The notes under the pieces: generated by a model | The model's input: only the letters and a program-made list of their open reading frames with translations | Database searches by the model: none | Told to the model about the DNA's origin: nothing | Made by a program: the position numbers and the translations under genes | Shown here: positions 17,109 to 25,504 of the stretch, one piece after another | Position numbering within the stretch: the first letter of the stretch is position 1 | Layout: every line of letters starts with the position of its first letter | DNA from: an uncultured Bacteroidales bacterium | Lineage (GTDB): Bacteria; Bacteroidota; Bacteroidia; Bacteroidales; FEN-979 | Assembly (NCBI GenBank): GCA_903916595.1 | Contig: CAIWXI010000141.1 | Location: 1 to 52,016 of the forward strand | Reading direction: 5' to 3' | Length of the DNA stretch: 52,016 bases

Positions 17109-17585
17109 TTATTGTTTTTTCCAGGTTTTATAAGGATTTGAAGCGAGGCAGGAGTTATAATATCTCGGGTCTTCAGTGACTTCCTGGCTGATCCAGGAGG
17201 GAATCGGAAATGTTTCTCCCGCATGGTTCAGTTCTATTTCGGCCATGATAAGTCCTTCGTTTTCTCCTCCAAACACGTCAACTTCCCAGATTTTCTGATT
17301 GAACAGAATCCGGTACCTTATTTTTTCTACCTGTTGAGGTGAGAACAGTTCAAGCATTTCCTTTGCATCTGAGACCGGGATCTCGAACTCAAACTCCTTA
17401 CGCACTGTTTTAACCGTTGGGCCCTTTATGGTAATAAAGCCCTTGTCGCCGGCTATCCTCACCCGAACTGTTTTCCCGGGCTCATCGTTAAGATAGCCCT
17501 GCCGGTATAATTTACCGGCAGGTTTAGGTAGGTTCGACCATTTTGCGTGGTCTACTAAAAATTTGTGTTCGATCTCCAGGCCCAT
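17109..17585 (-). CDS. CYTH-domain (triphosphate tunnel metalloenzyme) protein
   Basis: This 158-residue protein begins with the diagnostic ExExK motif (EIEHK, residues 4-8) and continues with alternating charged strands ([35 protein letters not shown]) that build a triphosphate tunnel. The family includes thiamine triphosphatases, tripolyphosphatases and inorganic triphosphatases acting with Mg or Mn in the cytoplasm. Length fits the single-domain bacterial type. The exact substrate is unknown. It lies 48 bases downstream of metK on the same strand and could be co-transcribed with it. Its stop codon is three bases from a 13-copy heptamer tract. Confidence 0.85.
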   Translation of the reverse strand: MGLEIEHKFLVDHAKWSNLPKPAGKLYRQGYLNDEPGKTVRVRIAGDKGFITIKGPTVKTVRKEFEFEIPVSDAKEMLELFSPQQVEKIRYRILFNQKIWEVDVFGGENEGLIMAEIELNHAGETFPIPSWISQEVTEDPRYYNSCLASNPYKTWKKQ

Positions 17586-17633
17586 AAGTTTATGAGATCT
17601 TGGCGGAATAACACCAGTAAATGAAAACCAGAT

Positions 17634-18980
17634 TTATTTAATACCGAATTGCTTTTTGATCTGGTCAACATAATCCAGCTTCTCCCAGGCGAAGAACTCG
17701 ACATTCTTCAGATAAACCTCTTTTCCGTTGCCGTTAACCCTTTTAGGTTTGGCGCCCTGAACCGGGTAGTAAACTTCTACTTCCCTGGAATAATGGTCGC
17801 GACCGAAATGGCCGTAAGAAGCGGTTGGAACAAATACCGGGTTCTTTAGTCCGAAGCGTTCAACAATGGCATAAGGCCTCATGTCGAACAGCTTGTTGAT
17901 CTTCTCTGCAATGGCTCCGTCATGCAGAATCTTTCCTTTTTTATCCTTGACTTTGGCTGTACCGTATGTGTTTACATAAAGGCCAACAGGCTGGGCAATA
18001 CCGATGGCGTAAGCCACCTGGATCAGAACCTGGTCGGCTACTCCTGCAGCTACCATGTTCTTGGCAATATGCCTTGCAGCATAGGCTGCAGAACGGTCCA
18101 CTTTAGAGGGGTCTTTCCCGGAAAAAGCGCCGCCGCCGTGAGCGCCATGTCCGCCGTAAGTATCCACAATGATCTTGCGTCCGGTCAACCCGGTATCCCC
18201 GTGAGGACCACCTATCACGAACTTGCCGGTGGGGTTTACGAATAATGTAATGTCCTCGCCGAAAAGTTTCTTGATCCTTCCCGGAAGCGTCTTCTTTACG
18301 CGGGGGATCAAAATACTCAGCACGTCCTGTTTGATCTTATCCTGCATGGCTTTCTCAGCAGCCTTTTCTGCTTTTGCCGATTTATCCTTAGCCTTCACAA
18401 ATTCGTCGTGCTGGGTGCTTACCACGATAGCATCTATGCGCAACGGCTTTCCGTTATCGTCGTATTCAATGGTGACCTGCGACTTGCTGTCGGGCCTCAG
18501 GTATTTCATCTGCTTTCCTTCACGGCGTATCTCGGCCAGTTCCTGTAAAAGGATATGAGACAGTTCACTCGACAAAGGCATGAAATTGTCCATTTCAAGG
18601 CAGGCATAACCAAACATCATGCCCTGGTCACCCGCACCCTGGTCTTCCTTCTTCTCGCGGACCACCCCCTGGTTGATGTCGGCCGACTGCTCATGAATTG
18701 TCGAGATCACTCCGCATGAATCACAGTCGAAACGGTATTCAGCTTTGGTATAGCCTATGTTACGAATGATTCTTCTGGCGGTTTCCTGAACATCCACCCA
18801 GCCGTTTGTTTTTACTTCTCCCCCGCAGACTACCAGTCCGGTGGTGACAAAAGTTTCGCATGCGACCTTAGATTCAGGGTCCCAGCGCAAGAATTCATCA
18901 AGCAATGCATCCGATATCTGATCGGCAACTTTATCGGGATGTCCTTCTGAAACAGACTCCGATGTGAATAAATATCCCAT
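17634..18980 (-). CDS. metK: S-adenosylmethionine synthase
   Basis: MetK makes SAM from methionine and ATP. Signature features include [15 protein letters not shown] near the N-terminus, [12 protein letters not shown] (the methionine/ATP loop) and [16 protein letters not shown]. The 448 residues exceed the roughly 384 of the E. coli enzyme. The extra length lies in a Lys/Ala-rich linker in the middle ([19 protein letters not shown]) and near the C-terminus ([11 protein letters not shown]), both plausible for Bacteroidota. It starts at ATG 18980 with a leader of about 160 bases holding a GTACGAT repeat. SAM demand from MqnE, MenG and the radical SAM enzyme is a thematic link only. Confidence 0.95.
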   Translation of the reverse strand: MGYLFTSESVSEGHPDKVADQISDALLDEFLRWDPESKVACETFVTTGLVVCGGEVKTNGWVDVQETARRIIRNIGYTKAEYRFDCDSCGVISTIHEQSADINQGVVREKKEDQGAGDQGMMFGYACLEMDNFMPLSSELSHILLQELAEIRREGKQMKYLRPDSKSQVTIEYDDNGKPLRIDAIVVSTQHDEFVKAKDKSAKAEKAAEKAMQDKIKQDVLSILIPRVKKTLPGRIKKLFGEDITLFVNPTGKFVIGGPHGDTGLTGRKIIVDTYGGHGAHGGGAFSGKDPSKVDRSAAYAARHIAKNMVAAGVADQVLIQVAYAIGIAQPVGLYVNTYGTAKVKDKKGKILHDGAIAEKINKLFDMRPYAIVERFGLKNPVFVPTASYGHFGRDHYSREVEVYYPVQGAKPKRVNGNGKEVYLKNVEFFAWEKLDYVDQIKKQFGIK

Positions 18981-19017
18981 ATGTTTAGATTTATATTTTA
19001 CAATGTGTTATATATAT

Positions 19018-19052
19018 GTACGATGTACGATGTACGATGTACGATGTACGAT
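19018..19052. repeat. Five GTACGAT heptamers in the metK leader region
   Basis: Five perfect copies of GTACGAT, the reverse complement of the ATCGTAC unit at 1-136. The block lies 38 bases upstream of the metK start codon, downstream of the candidate metK -7 element, so it should be in the mRNA leader. Confidence 0.95.
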
Positions 19053-19150
19053 TAAAAGAAATGAATGGATTTGTGATTGTCGGGAGGAAATGTTGGTTTA
19101 GCATTTTTTTCCAGTGGTTGCAATCAATCAAATCTTTCCACTTCAGACGG

Positions 19151-19158
19151 CAAAATTA
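19151..19158 (-). promoter_or_regulatory. Candidate -7 element for metK
   Basis: The minus strand reads TAATTTTG (TAnnTTTG). A TTG at 19176-19174 is a loosely spaced -33 candidate (15 bases). I saw no conserved riboswitch structure in the leader. Confidence 0.45.
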
Positions 19159-19179
19159 TAAAAATTTTATTCTCAAGGA

Positions 19180-20130
19180 TTAATTTTTAGTTAATTCCTG
19201 GAAAACTTCTTCAAGCTTTTGTTCCTCTTTCTGCATCGAAAGCACCGTCAATCCCTTATCTACCGCGAATTTGAACACGGTGGCGCGGATGTCGAGACCT
19301 GTTTCCGATTCAATAAGCCAAACAGCCGATACCTGATTCTTTTCTTTAAGCTGAGCGTTCTGCCCGAAGCCAGGTACAAGAATATTCTTCACCCCGGCAA
19401 TGGAATTTATAATATGATTTTCCACTGCGGATGAGAATTCTACCCTGATCAGAGGTTTTGCAACCGTGATCTTCTGCAGGTTGCCCGTAGTATCGTCGGC
19501 CACGATCTTCCCCTTATGAATAATGACTGCCCTGTCGCAAATGGCTTCCACTTCCTGCATGATATGCGTAGACAGCATGACGGTTTTTTCTTTCCCGATC
19601 TCTTTTATAAGATGCCTGATCTCGGCCAGCTGGTTTGGATCAAGTCCCGATGTAGGCTCATCGAGGATCAGAACCTCAGGATCGTGAATCAACGCCTGGG
19701 CCAGGCCCACCCTCTGACGGTAACCCTTCGACAGGGCTCCGATCTTTTTATGCTGTTCGGGCTGAAGACCGGTAAGCGCCATAATCTCATCCACCCTCAT
19801 TTTAACAGATCCTTTAATGTGATGAGTTCCGGCAACAAAAGTCAGAAATTCCTTAACATAAAGGTCGAGGTAAAGGGGATTGTTCTCGGGAAGATATCCG
19901 ACTTTTTTCCTGACTTCAATAGACTGTTCCAGCACATCATAACCACAAACCGAAGCTTCACCTGAATTTTGAGGTATGAAACAGCTGAGTATCTTCATCA
20001 GAGTGCTCTTTCCGGCCCCATTCGGACCAAGCAGCCCAACAATCTCTCCGGGATGAATAGTAATAGATATGGAATCCAGCGCTTTCTGGGTTCCGTAGAT
20101 CTTGGAAAGATTATTGACGTGGATAGACAT
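19180..20130 (-). CDS. gldA: ABC transporter ATP-binding protein, GldA-like
   Basis: This 316-residue ABC ATPase has Walker A GPNGAGKST (35-43), a signature near LSKGYRQRVGLAQAL, Walker B LILDEPTSGLDP and the H-loop STHIMQE. The long C-terminal region and the overall sequence resemble GldA, the ATPase partner of GldF/GldG linked to gliding motility in Flavobacteria; in many non-gliding Bacteroidota it serves an unknown exporter. No permease gene is next to it. It starts at ATG 20130, behind a -7 element at 20177-20184. Without GldF and GldG in the window the GldA name is a family label rather than a proven function. Confidence 0.78.
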   Translation of the reverse strand: MSIHVNNLSKIYGTQKALDSISITIHPGEIVGLLGPNGAGKSTLMKILSCFIPQNSGEASVCGYDVLEQSIEVRKKVGYLPENNPLYLDLYVKEFLTFVAGTHHIKGSVKMRVDEIMALTGLQPEQHKKIGALSKGYRQRVGLAQALIHDPEVLILDEPTSGLDPNQLAEIRHLIKEIGKEKTVMLSTHIMQEVEAICDRAVIIHKGKIVADDTTGNLQKITVAKPLIRVEFSSAVENHIINSIAGVKNILVPGFGQNAQLKEKNQVSAVWLIESETGLDIRATVFKFAVDKGLTVLSMQKEEQKLEEVFQELTKN

Positions 20131-20138
20131 TAGATCAA

Positions 20139-20170
20139 TTTACGATTTACGATTTACGATTTCACCATTT
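20139..20170. repeat. TTTACGA heptamers joined to a CACCATTT octamer
   Basis: Three copies of TTTACGA (20139-20159) run into TTTCACCATTT, one copy of the octamer seen at 1057, 11140 and 11203. It lies in the leader of the gldA-like gene. Confidence 0.85.
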
Positions 20171-20176
20171 GCCTTG

Positions 20177-20184
20177 CAAAAGTA
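20177..20184 (-). promoter_or_regulatory. -7 element for the gldA-like gene
   Basis: The minus strand reads TACTTTTG followed by C, matching TAnnTTTG, 47 bases upstream of the start codon. No clear -33 is seen. Confidence 0.5.
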
Positions 20185-20203
20185 CAAAAAACCGGGAACA
20201 GAA

Positions 20204-20449
20204 TTATTCCGTCTTGTATAGTTTCCAGACGGCGATAAGGATTGAGAAGGAAGCCAGGGAAAAAATGATTCGCAGAAGAAACTCGGGAACCTCAAGCGTC
20301 CATAAGCGACATCCATCATATACCATATATAAAAGGAAAGTCAGAAAAATGAGAGCGCCATATGATTTTTTCTTCTGAAGCCATATGAGCAGGCCTAATA
20401 TGGCTACGGCCAGTTCGAGCAGTATTGAAATGTTTTGAATCGCGTTCAT
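20204..20449 (-). CDS. Small three-helix membrane protein of unknown function
   Basis: An 81-residue protein with three hydrophobic stretches (about residues 7-22, 29-45 and 58-76) separated by short polar loops; QKKKSYGA forms a positive-inside loop. I do not recognise a family with confidence. The ATG at 20449 gives a compact first helix; an ATG at 20485 in the same frame would add 12 residues and is possible. The gene sits between gldA and the DUF4143-type ATPase, all on the minus strand. Confidence 0.6.
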   Translation of the reverse strand: MNAIQNISILLELAVAILGLLIWLQKKKSYGALIFLTFLLYMVYDGCRLWTLEVPEFLLRIIFSLASFSILIAVWKLYKTE

Positions 20450-20516
20450 TGAACGAATTTTGGATAAATTTAAGATAAAAGGCATACTGAAAGCAAATTT
20501 TAAACAAAAAATAAAT

Positions 20517-21860
20517 TCAGCTGCCTGCGTAACGGATAAAACCTTTGAGGTGTTCAGTGATTCTGCAGGCCAGAAAGTAAGGTAGCGAAAGCATATAATA
20601 TGTCTTGCCTTTGAGGGTTTCTGCTTTGCGTATACTTACATTGCCTGCATATAGTCTGATGGCGAATGGGTGGGGGGCTTCATCAATAAACTGGTGGAGC
20701 GACCTGAGCCTGCCCGGCTCACCCGATCTGACTACCACCGGGATGATCATGCCTTCGAAGGGTATCACATAATCCACTTCGGCCGATGACTGGACTTTGC
20801 TTCTGACCCAGTAATCCAGCCTGCCAGGTTCATTCACGATACTGCTTAACAATTCCTGGCCAACGACATGCCGCAGTACCTGGCCCTCAAACATTGCATT
20901 CAGATCCATGGCAAGGATCATCTGTTTCTGGATACCTGAAAAATAAGTCACCATGCCGGTATCGGGCATCTGTAACCTTGGAAATCTGTTATTATCGGGT
21001 TTGAGAGGAGGTCGGGCTGTTACTGAAGGATAATTCAGGCTGAGCAGCATGGAGTTCTCAAGGTACCGGAATATGCCGGCCATCTCCCTGCTTCCATAAG
21101 GAACGTTTCCGAAGGCATTGAACTTTATCCTCGTGCCTGCATACATAAAGGCGTTCTGCAGCGTAATTGTAAGCAAATCCTTTTTTTTCTGCCTTAAAGC
21201 AGTCTGGCTGATATCATTAAAAAATTCCTTAAGAATACCCTCGTACACCGGTTTCAGGGAAGTCATGTTCTTAGATTGTACAAATTTCCCTACCACGGCA
21301 GGCATTCCGCCAACAAGGCTGTACTGGTGAAACAGCCCCAGGAGTTTATGGAAACCGCTTACCGGAAAAGGAACTTCACCGAATGCTTCAATGGCATCCT
21401 TACTGCCAACCGAGTTCAGGAATTCGGTAAAGGAGAATGGCCGGAGGTATAGAGAGCTGAACCCCACCGGAGCTCTGTTCAGCCGGGTAGCGCTGGATAT
21501 GATAACCTTAATTTCTGGTTTACTGCGGATGATATCCCGCGCAAGTTCTTCTATTTCATGGCTATAGCAGTTACAATCGAAAAATAACAGAGTGTTTTTA
21601 CAGCCCGGATCTTTGCCTTTGATAAAACAAAGCGTGTCGATGAAATTTCTGCCGTTCCCCGGATTCCTTAAAATATCTTTGTCTGCCGGGTTTTTCAGGT
21701 CAAGGCGGATGAACTGACTGAACTTTGTTGCCATGTTTTCTACCATGGCTGTTTTTCCGGTTTGCCTTGCCCCGTAAAGGATCAGACCCGGGCTTGAAGC
21801 ATCTTCTACCCATCGGTCGAGATGGGATGTCAGCGATCTGTTGAAATACATATCCGTCAT
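20517..21860 (-). CDS. P-loop ATPase of the AAA/DUF4143 type
   Basis: This protein of about 447 residues has an N-terminal AAA-like ATPase with Walker A GARQTGKT near residues 28-35 and a C-terminal DUF4143-like region. These proteins are common in anaerobes, often in many copies, and their function is unknown. The position expected for Walker B reads LLFFDCNC, with Cys where Glu is usual, so hydrolysis may be weak or absent. A start at ATG 21860 or 21851 fits family length better than the ATG at 21893. It is flanked by ordinary housekeeping genes and its own promoter was not found. Confidence 0.75.
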   Translation of the reverse strand: MTDMYFNRSLTSHLDRWVEDASSPGLILYGARQTGKTAMVENMATKFSQFIRLDLKNPADKDILRNPGNGRNFIDTLCFIKGKDPGCKNTLLFFDCNCYSHEIEELARDIIRSKPEIKVIISSATRLNRAPVGFSSLYLRPFSFTEFLNSVGSKDAIEAFGEVPFPVSGFHKLLGLFHQYSLVGGMPAVVGKFVQSKNMTSLKPVYEGILKEFFNDISQTALRQKKKDLLTITLQNAFMYAGTRIKFNAFGNVPYGSREMAGIFRYLENSMLLSLNYPSVTARPPLKPDNNRFPRLQMPDTGMVTYFSGIQKQMILAMDLNAMFEGQVLRHVVGQELLSSIVNEPGRLDYWVRSKVQSSAEVDYVIPFEGMIIPVVVRSGEPGRLRSLHQFIDEAPHPFAIRLYAGNVSIRKAETLKGKTYYMLSLPYFLACRITEHLKGFIRYAGS

Positions 21861-21939
21861 AAAATAGGGTATAAAGTTACAAATAAATGTCATAGAATAT
21901 GGGATAAAGACATTTTGAGTAAAATTTAAATCTAAATCA

Positions 21940-21972
21940 TTTGCCGCATCAAAAGAATATCAATATCTTTGC
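21940..21972 (+). promoter_or_regulatory. Promoter of the rplM-rpsI-rpsB-tsf operon
   Basis: TTTG (21940-21943), a 20-base spacer and TATCTTTGC (21964-21972) form an almost ideal Bacteroidota promoter about 30 bases before the rplM start codon. Confidence 0.88.
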
Positions 21973-22002
21973 ACCCATTTTTGAAAAGAAATATATTAGA
22001 AC

Positions 22003-22458
22003 ATGGATACGTTAAGTTACAAAACGATCAGCGCCAACAAGGAAACTGTTAACAAGGAATGGATGCTGGTTGATGCTGAGGGCCAGATACTTGGCCGTTT
22101 GGCATCCAAAGTCGCAAAATTGCTGAGGGGCAAAATGAAAACAAATTATACCCCGCATGTCGATTGTGGCGATAATGTGGTCATCATCAACGCCGAAAAG
22201 GTGTTGTTAACCGGAACCAAACTGGATGACAAGAACTATGTTCGTCATACCGGTTATCCCGGCGGACAGAGAATTCGAAACCCGAGGGAACTTTTTGAGA
22301 AGAAGCCTACAGAAGTTATTGAAAAAGCTGTAAAAGGCATGCTTCCGAAAAACCGTCTTGGAGCCGCTCTGTTCCGTAACCTATATGTTTACGCGGGAAC
22401 CGCGCATCTTCACCAGGCTCAGCAACCAAAAGAGATTCAACTAAGCTCAATCAAGTAA
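22003..22458 (+). CDS. rplM: 50S ribosomal protein L13
   Basis: Ribosomal protein L13, 151 residues, an early-assembly protein of the large subunit. The N-terminal WMLVDAEGQILGRLASKVAKLLRGK and the central HTGYPGGQR are typical. It is the first gene of the rplM-rpsI-rpsB-tsf operon, starting about 30 bases downstream of the -7 element. rpsI follows after one base. Confidence 0.97.
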   Translation: MDTLSYKTISANKETVNKEWMLVDAEGQILGRLASKVAKLLRGKMKTNYTPHVDCGDNVVIINAEKVLLTGTKLDDKNYVRHTGYPGGQRIRNPRELFEKKPTEVIEKAVKGMLPKNRLGAALFRNLYVYAGTAHLHQAQQPKEIQLSSIK

Positions 22459-22459
22459 T

Positions 22460-22846
22460 ATGGAAATAATCAACACAATCGGACGGAGGAAGACTGCTGT
22501 TGCACGAATCTACGTAAAAGATGGTCAGGGAAAAATTACTGTCAACGACAGGGATTACAAGGAATATTTTCCTACACCTATATTGCAGTTCAAGGTTGTT
22601 GAACCCTTTGAAGTCACTAAGACCATGGGGCAATACGATATCAAGGTCAACCTCGATGGCGGTGGCGTAAGAGGGCAGGCTGAAGCTCTTGCCCATGCAC
22701 TTTCAAGAGCCCTGGTAAAGATCAATGAAGAATACAAACCCCTTCTTAAAGCCAAGGGCTTTATGACCCGCGACCCGAGAATGGTTGAACGTAAGAAATT
22801 CGGCCAGAAGAAAGCCCGCAAAAGGTTCCAGTTCAGTAAACGCTAA
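22460..22846 (+). CDS. rpsI: 30S ribosomal protein S9
   Basis: Ribosomal protein S9, 128 residues. The N-terminal IGRRKTAVARIYV and the basic C-terminus ending KARKRFQFSKR, which reaches the P-site tRNA in the ribosome, are diagnostic. It is separated from rplM by a single base, so the pair is translationally linked. Confidence 0.97.
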   Translation: MEIINTIGRRKTAVARIYVKDGQGKITVNDRDYKEYFPTPILQFKVVEPFEVTKTMGQYDIKVNLDGGGVRGQAEALAHALSRALVKINEEYKPLLKAKGFMTRDPRMVERKKFGQKKARKRFQFSKR

Positions 22847-22873
22847 TATTTTAAGAACTCTCATTCATTTAAT

Positions 22874-23797
22874 ATGTCCAGAACAAATTTTGATTCATTA
22901 TTGGAAGCCGGTGTTCATTTCGGCCACCTTAGACGGAAGTGGAATCCTGCCATGGCTCCTTACATCTTTATGGAAAGGAATGGCATTCATATCATCGACC
23001 TGTATAAAACCATTGCCAAGATCGATGAGGCTGCCGCAGCCCTGAAACAGATTGCCAAATCGGGCAAACGTATTCTTTTTGTGGCCACCAAAAAGCAGGC
23101 CAAGGAAATCGTGGCCGAACAGGTGAAAAGGGTCAATATGCCATACGTTACCGAACGCTGGCCCGGTGGTATGCTTACTAATTTCGCAACCATCCGTAAA
23201 GCGGTCCGTAAAATGGTTTCTATTGATAAGCTGATGACCAGCCCCTCGTATAATAACCTTTCGAAAAAAGAACGCCTCACCATTACCCGTGAACGTGCAA
23301 AACTTGAGAAGAACCTCGGTTCTATCGCCGATCTCAACCGTTTGCCCGCCGCTATCTTTATCGTGGATATTCTTAAAGAACATATCGCTCTGGCCGAAGC
23401 AAAGAAACTCAACATCCCTACTTTTGCTATCGTTGATACCAATTCAGACCCGAGAAAAGTCGATTTTCCTGTCCCGGCCAATGACGATGCTTCCAAATCA
23501 ATCAGCATCATTGTCGAAACCCTTGTTAACGCCATTGAAGAAGGCCTGGTTGAGCGTAAACTAGATCGTGACAAGAAAGCTGCTGAGGATGAAAGAGGAG
23601 AGACGGAAGAGGATTTCGAAGACAGGATGAGAGATGACGAAATTGAAGAAAAAGTTGCTGGCATTAAACTGGCCATCAAAGATCATCCTGATGCTAAACT
23701 TGGGAAAATGAAAACCGGTACCGAAGGCGGCGTTCCTGAAGAGAAAAAGACTCTGAGAAAAAGGATAAACAAGCCCGTTGGCAGAACTAAAAAATAA
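22874..23797 (+). CDS. rpsB: 30S ribosomal protein S2 with C-terminal extension
   Basis: Ribosomal protein S2, 307 residues. The core of about 230 residues has LLEAGVHFGH, WNPAMAPYIF and the TKKQA and ERWPGGMLTN segments. The last 75 residues form a charged tail, first acidic (EDERGETEEDFEDR) and then basic (KKTLRKRINKPVGRTKK), longer than in E. coli (241 residues). The tail is probably disordered and its role is unknown. tsf follows after 29 bases, the classic rpsB-tsf pair. Confidence 0.97.
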   Translation: MSRTNFDSLLEAGVHFGHLRRKWNPAMAPYIFMERNGIHIIDLYKTIAKIDEAAAALKQIAKSGKRILFVATKKQAKEIVAEQVKRVNMPYVTERWPGGMLTNFATIRKAVRKMVSIDKLMTSPSYNNLSKKERLTITRERAKLEKNLGSIADLNRLPAAIFIVDILKEHIALAEAKKLNIPTFAIVDTNSDPRKVDFPVPANDDASKSISIIVETLVNAIEEGLVERKLDRDKKAAEDERGETEEDFEDRMRDDEIEEKVAGIKLAIKDHPDAKLGKMKTGTEGGVPEEKKTLRKRINKPVGRTKK

Positions 23798-23826
23798 ATA
23801 TTAATACAGCTAATCGAATTGAATTT

Positions 23827-24660
23827 ATGAATATTTCAGCATCAGAAGTAAACAAACTTCGCCAGATGACCGGAGCAGGTATGATGGATTGCAAGAAGGC
23901 ACTCCAGGAATCGGAAGGCGATTTTGATAAAGCAATAGATAACCTAAGGAAAAAAGGACAGAAAATTGCTGGCAAACGCGCTGACCGTGATGCCAACGAG
24001 GGATTTGTTGTTGCCAAAACCAACGATGACAAGACTTATGCAGCTGTTGTGATGGTGAACTGTGAAACTGATTTCGTAGGAAAGACAGAAGAATTCAAAC
24101 AGTTTGCAATGGATATTATCGAAGCAGGCGTAAAAAATAAAGTTCATACTATTGCCGAACTCATGCCCCTTTCAATTGGTGCATCAACCGTAGAATCTAA
24201 ATTGAATGATCTGCTTGGCAAAACGGGAGAAAAAATGCAGATTGCTCATTTTGAAGTAATCGAAGCTCCTGTTACAATGGCATACAACCACCATGGAAAC
24301 AGGCTTGCAACAATTCTTGGCGTAAGTCCCAAAGACGGCAAGAATGCCGAAGAAGTAGCTTACGAACTTGCCAAACAAGTCGCTGCAATGAATCCTGTGG
24401 CCATTGACCGCGATGATGTTCCCCAGAGTGTTATTGACCATGAGATTGAAATTGGCAAAGAACAGGCAAGGCAGGAAGGAAAGCCTGAAGAAATGCTCGA
24501 AAAGATCGCTACCGGGAAACTCAACAAGTTTTACAAAGACAGTACGCTTCTTAACCAGGAATATATCAAGGATAGCAAAAAAACCTGTGCCCAGTATATT
24601 GCCGACAATGATAAAAATCTCAAAGTCGCCGGATTTAAGAGACTTATGCTTGGCGCTTAA
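23827..24660 (+). CDS. tsf: Elongation factor Ts
   Basis: EF-Ts, 277 residues, the guanine nucleotide exchange factor for EF-Tu. The N-terminal UBA-like helices carry the VNKLRQMTGAGMMDCKKAL motif (residues 8-26), and CETDFVGKTEEF marks the EF-Tu-contacting core. It is last in the rplM-rpsI-rpsB-tsf operon, ending at the terminator at 24683-24720. Confidence 0.97.
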   Translation: MNISASEVNKLRQMTGAGMMDCKKALQESEGDFDKAIDNLRKKGQKIAGKRADRDANEGFVVAKTNDDKTYAAVVMVNCETDFVGKTEEFKQFAMDIIEAGVKNKVHTIAELMPLSIGASTVESKLNDLLGKTGEKMQIAHFEVIEAPVTMAYNHHGNRLATILGVSPKDGKNAEEVAYELAKQVAAMNPVAIDRDDVPQSVIDHEIEIGKEQARQEGKPEEMLEKIATGKLNKFYKDSTLLNQEYIKDSKKTCAQYIADNDKNLKVAGFKRLMLGA

Positions 24661-24682
24661 ATAATACTTTTTCATTTAATTC

Positions 24683-24720
24683 CGGGATTATCTTCACTAA
24701 TGGATAATCCCGTTTTTTTT
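24683..24720 (+). terminator. Strong intrinsic terminator after tsf, abutting menG
   Basis: CGGGATTATC (24683-24692) pairs perfectly with GATAATCCCG (24703-24712) and is followed by eight T residues (24713-24720). The menG start codon begins at 24723, two bases after the T-run. Confidence 0.92.
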
Positions 24721-24722
24721 CT

Positions 24723-25421
24723 ATGCCCCAGAAAGAATCGGTAAGAGCAATGTTCAATGAGATCTCGGGAAAGTACGATTTCCTGAATCATTTTTTATCT
24801 TTTGGTATTGACAGACTATGGCGGAAACGACTCGTTAAAGAATTGCTGAAATCAAAGCCTGAGCACGTTCTTGACCTGGCAACGGGTACCGCCGACCTGG
24901 CCATCGAACTTCACAGGCAAAGCGGGATCAGGATTACCGGAGTGGATATCTCAGAAAAAATGCTGGCCGCGGGACAGGAAAAGATCACAAAGTCAGGCCT
25001 TGCAGATTCTATTGAACTCATGCGCGGCGATGCCGAGAACCTTCAATTCCCCGACCAGACCTTTGATGCCGCGATGATTGCTTTTGGGGTCAGGAACTTC
25101 GAAGACCTCCCGCTGGGAATTTCTGAGATGAAACGGGTACTTAAGAAAGGTGGCAAAGTGATGATACTTGAATTCTCTCATCCTGCTTCTTTCCCGATTA
25201 AACAAATCTATGGATTCTATTCCCGTTTTTTTATCCCTGTCGTTGGGAAAATGATATCATCACACCCTACAGCATACCGCTACCTGCCCGATACCGTTGC
25301 TGCCTTCCCTTCAGGCAAAGCATTTCTCAACATCATGCTTCAGGCAGGGTTTGATCAATGCCGCATGATCAGCCTCTCTGGAGGAATCGCATCGATTTAC
25401 ACAGGAACCAGACCTGACTAA
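24723..25421 (+). CDS. menG: Demethylmenaquinone methyltransferase (MenG/UbiE)
   Basis: This SAM-dependent methyltransferase performs the last step of menaquinone synthesis. The 232-residue protein has VRAMFNEISGKYDFLNHFLSFG at its N-terminus, motif I VLDLATGTADLA (49-60), and the GVRNFEDLPLGISEMKRVLKKGG stretch characteristic of UbiE/MenG. It completes the menaquinone theme begun by mqnB, mqnD and mqnE. Its ATG follows a strong terminator by two bases and no promoter is visible between, so expression may depend on terminator read-through. porT follows 83 bases later, a gene order known in Bacteroidota. Confidence 0.93.
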   Translation: MPQKESVRAMFNEISGKYDFLNHFLSFGIDRLWRKRLVKELLKSKPEHVLDLATGTADLAIELHRQSGIRITGVDISEKMLAAGQEKITKSGLADSIELMRGDAENLQFPDQTFDAAMIAFGVRNFEDLPLGISEMKRVLKKGGKVMILEFSHPASFPIKQIYGFYSRFFIPVVGKMISSHPTAYRYLPDTVAAFPSGKAFLNIMLQAGFDQCRMISLSGGIASIYTGTRPD

Positions 25422-25504
25422 ACCCGGATGTTCATTCAAGACGGTTGTTACAGTAAAATAAACAACGAAAATCACCGTTATTCAAAGTTTAAGGCCTGCT
25501 TCGT

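Noticed and set aside
16961-17224. A repetitive minus-strand open reading frame with PASCI/HPASC repeats
   Set aside because: It is produced by the 13-copy heptamer tract read in one frame; it overlaps two real genes.
18981-19179. A SAM riboswitch in the metK leader
   Set aside because: I could not find a matching stem arrangement; the region is AT-rich with a GTACGAT repeat. A covariance-model search would decide this.
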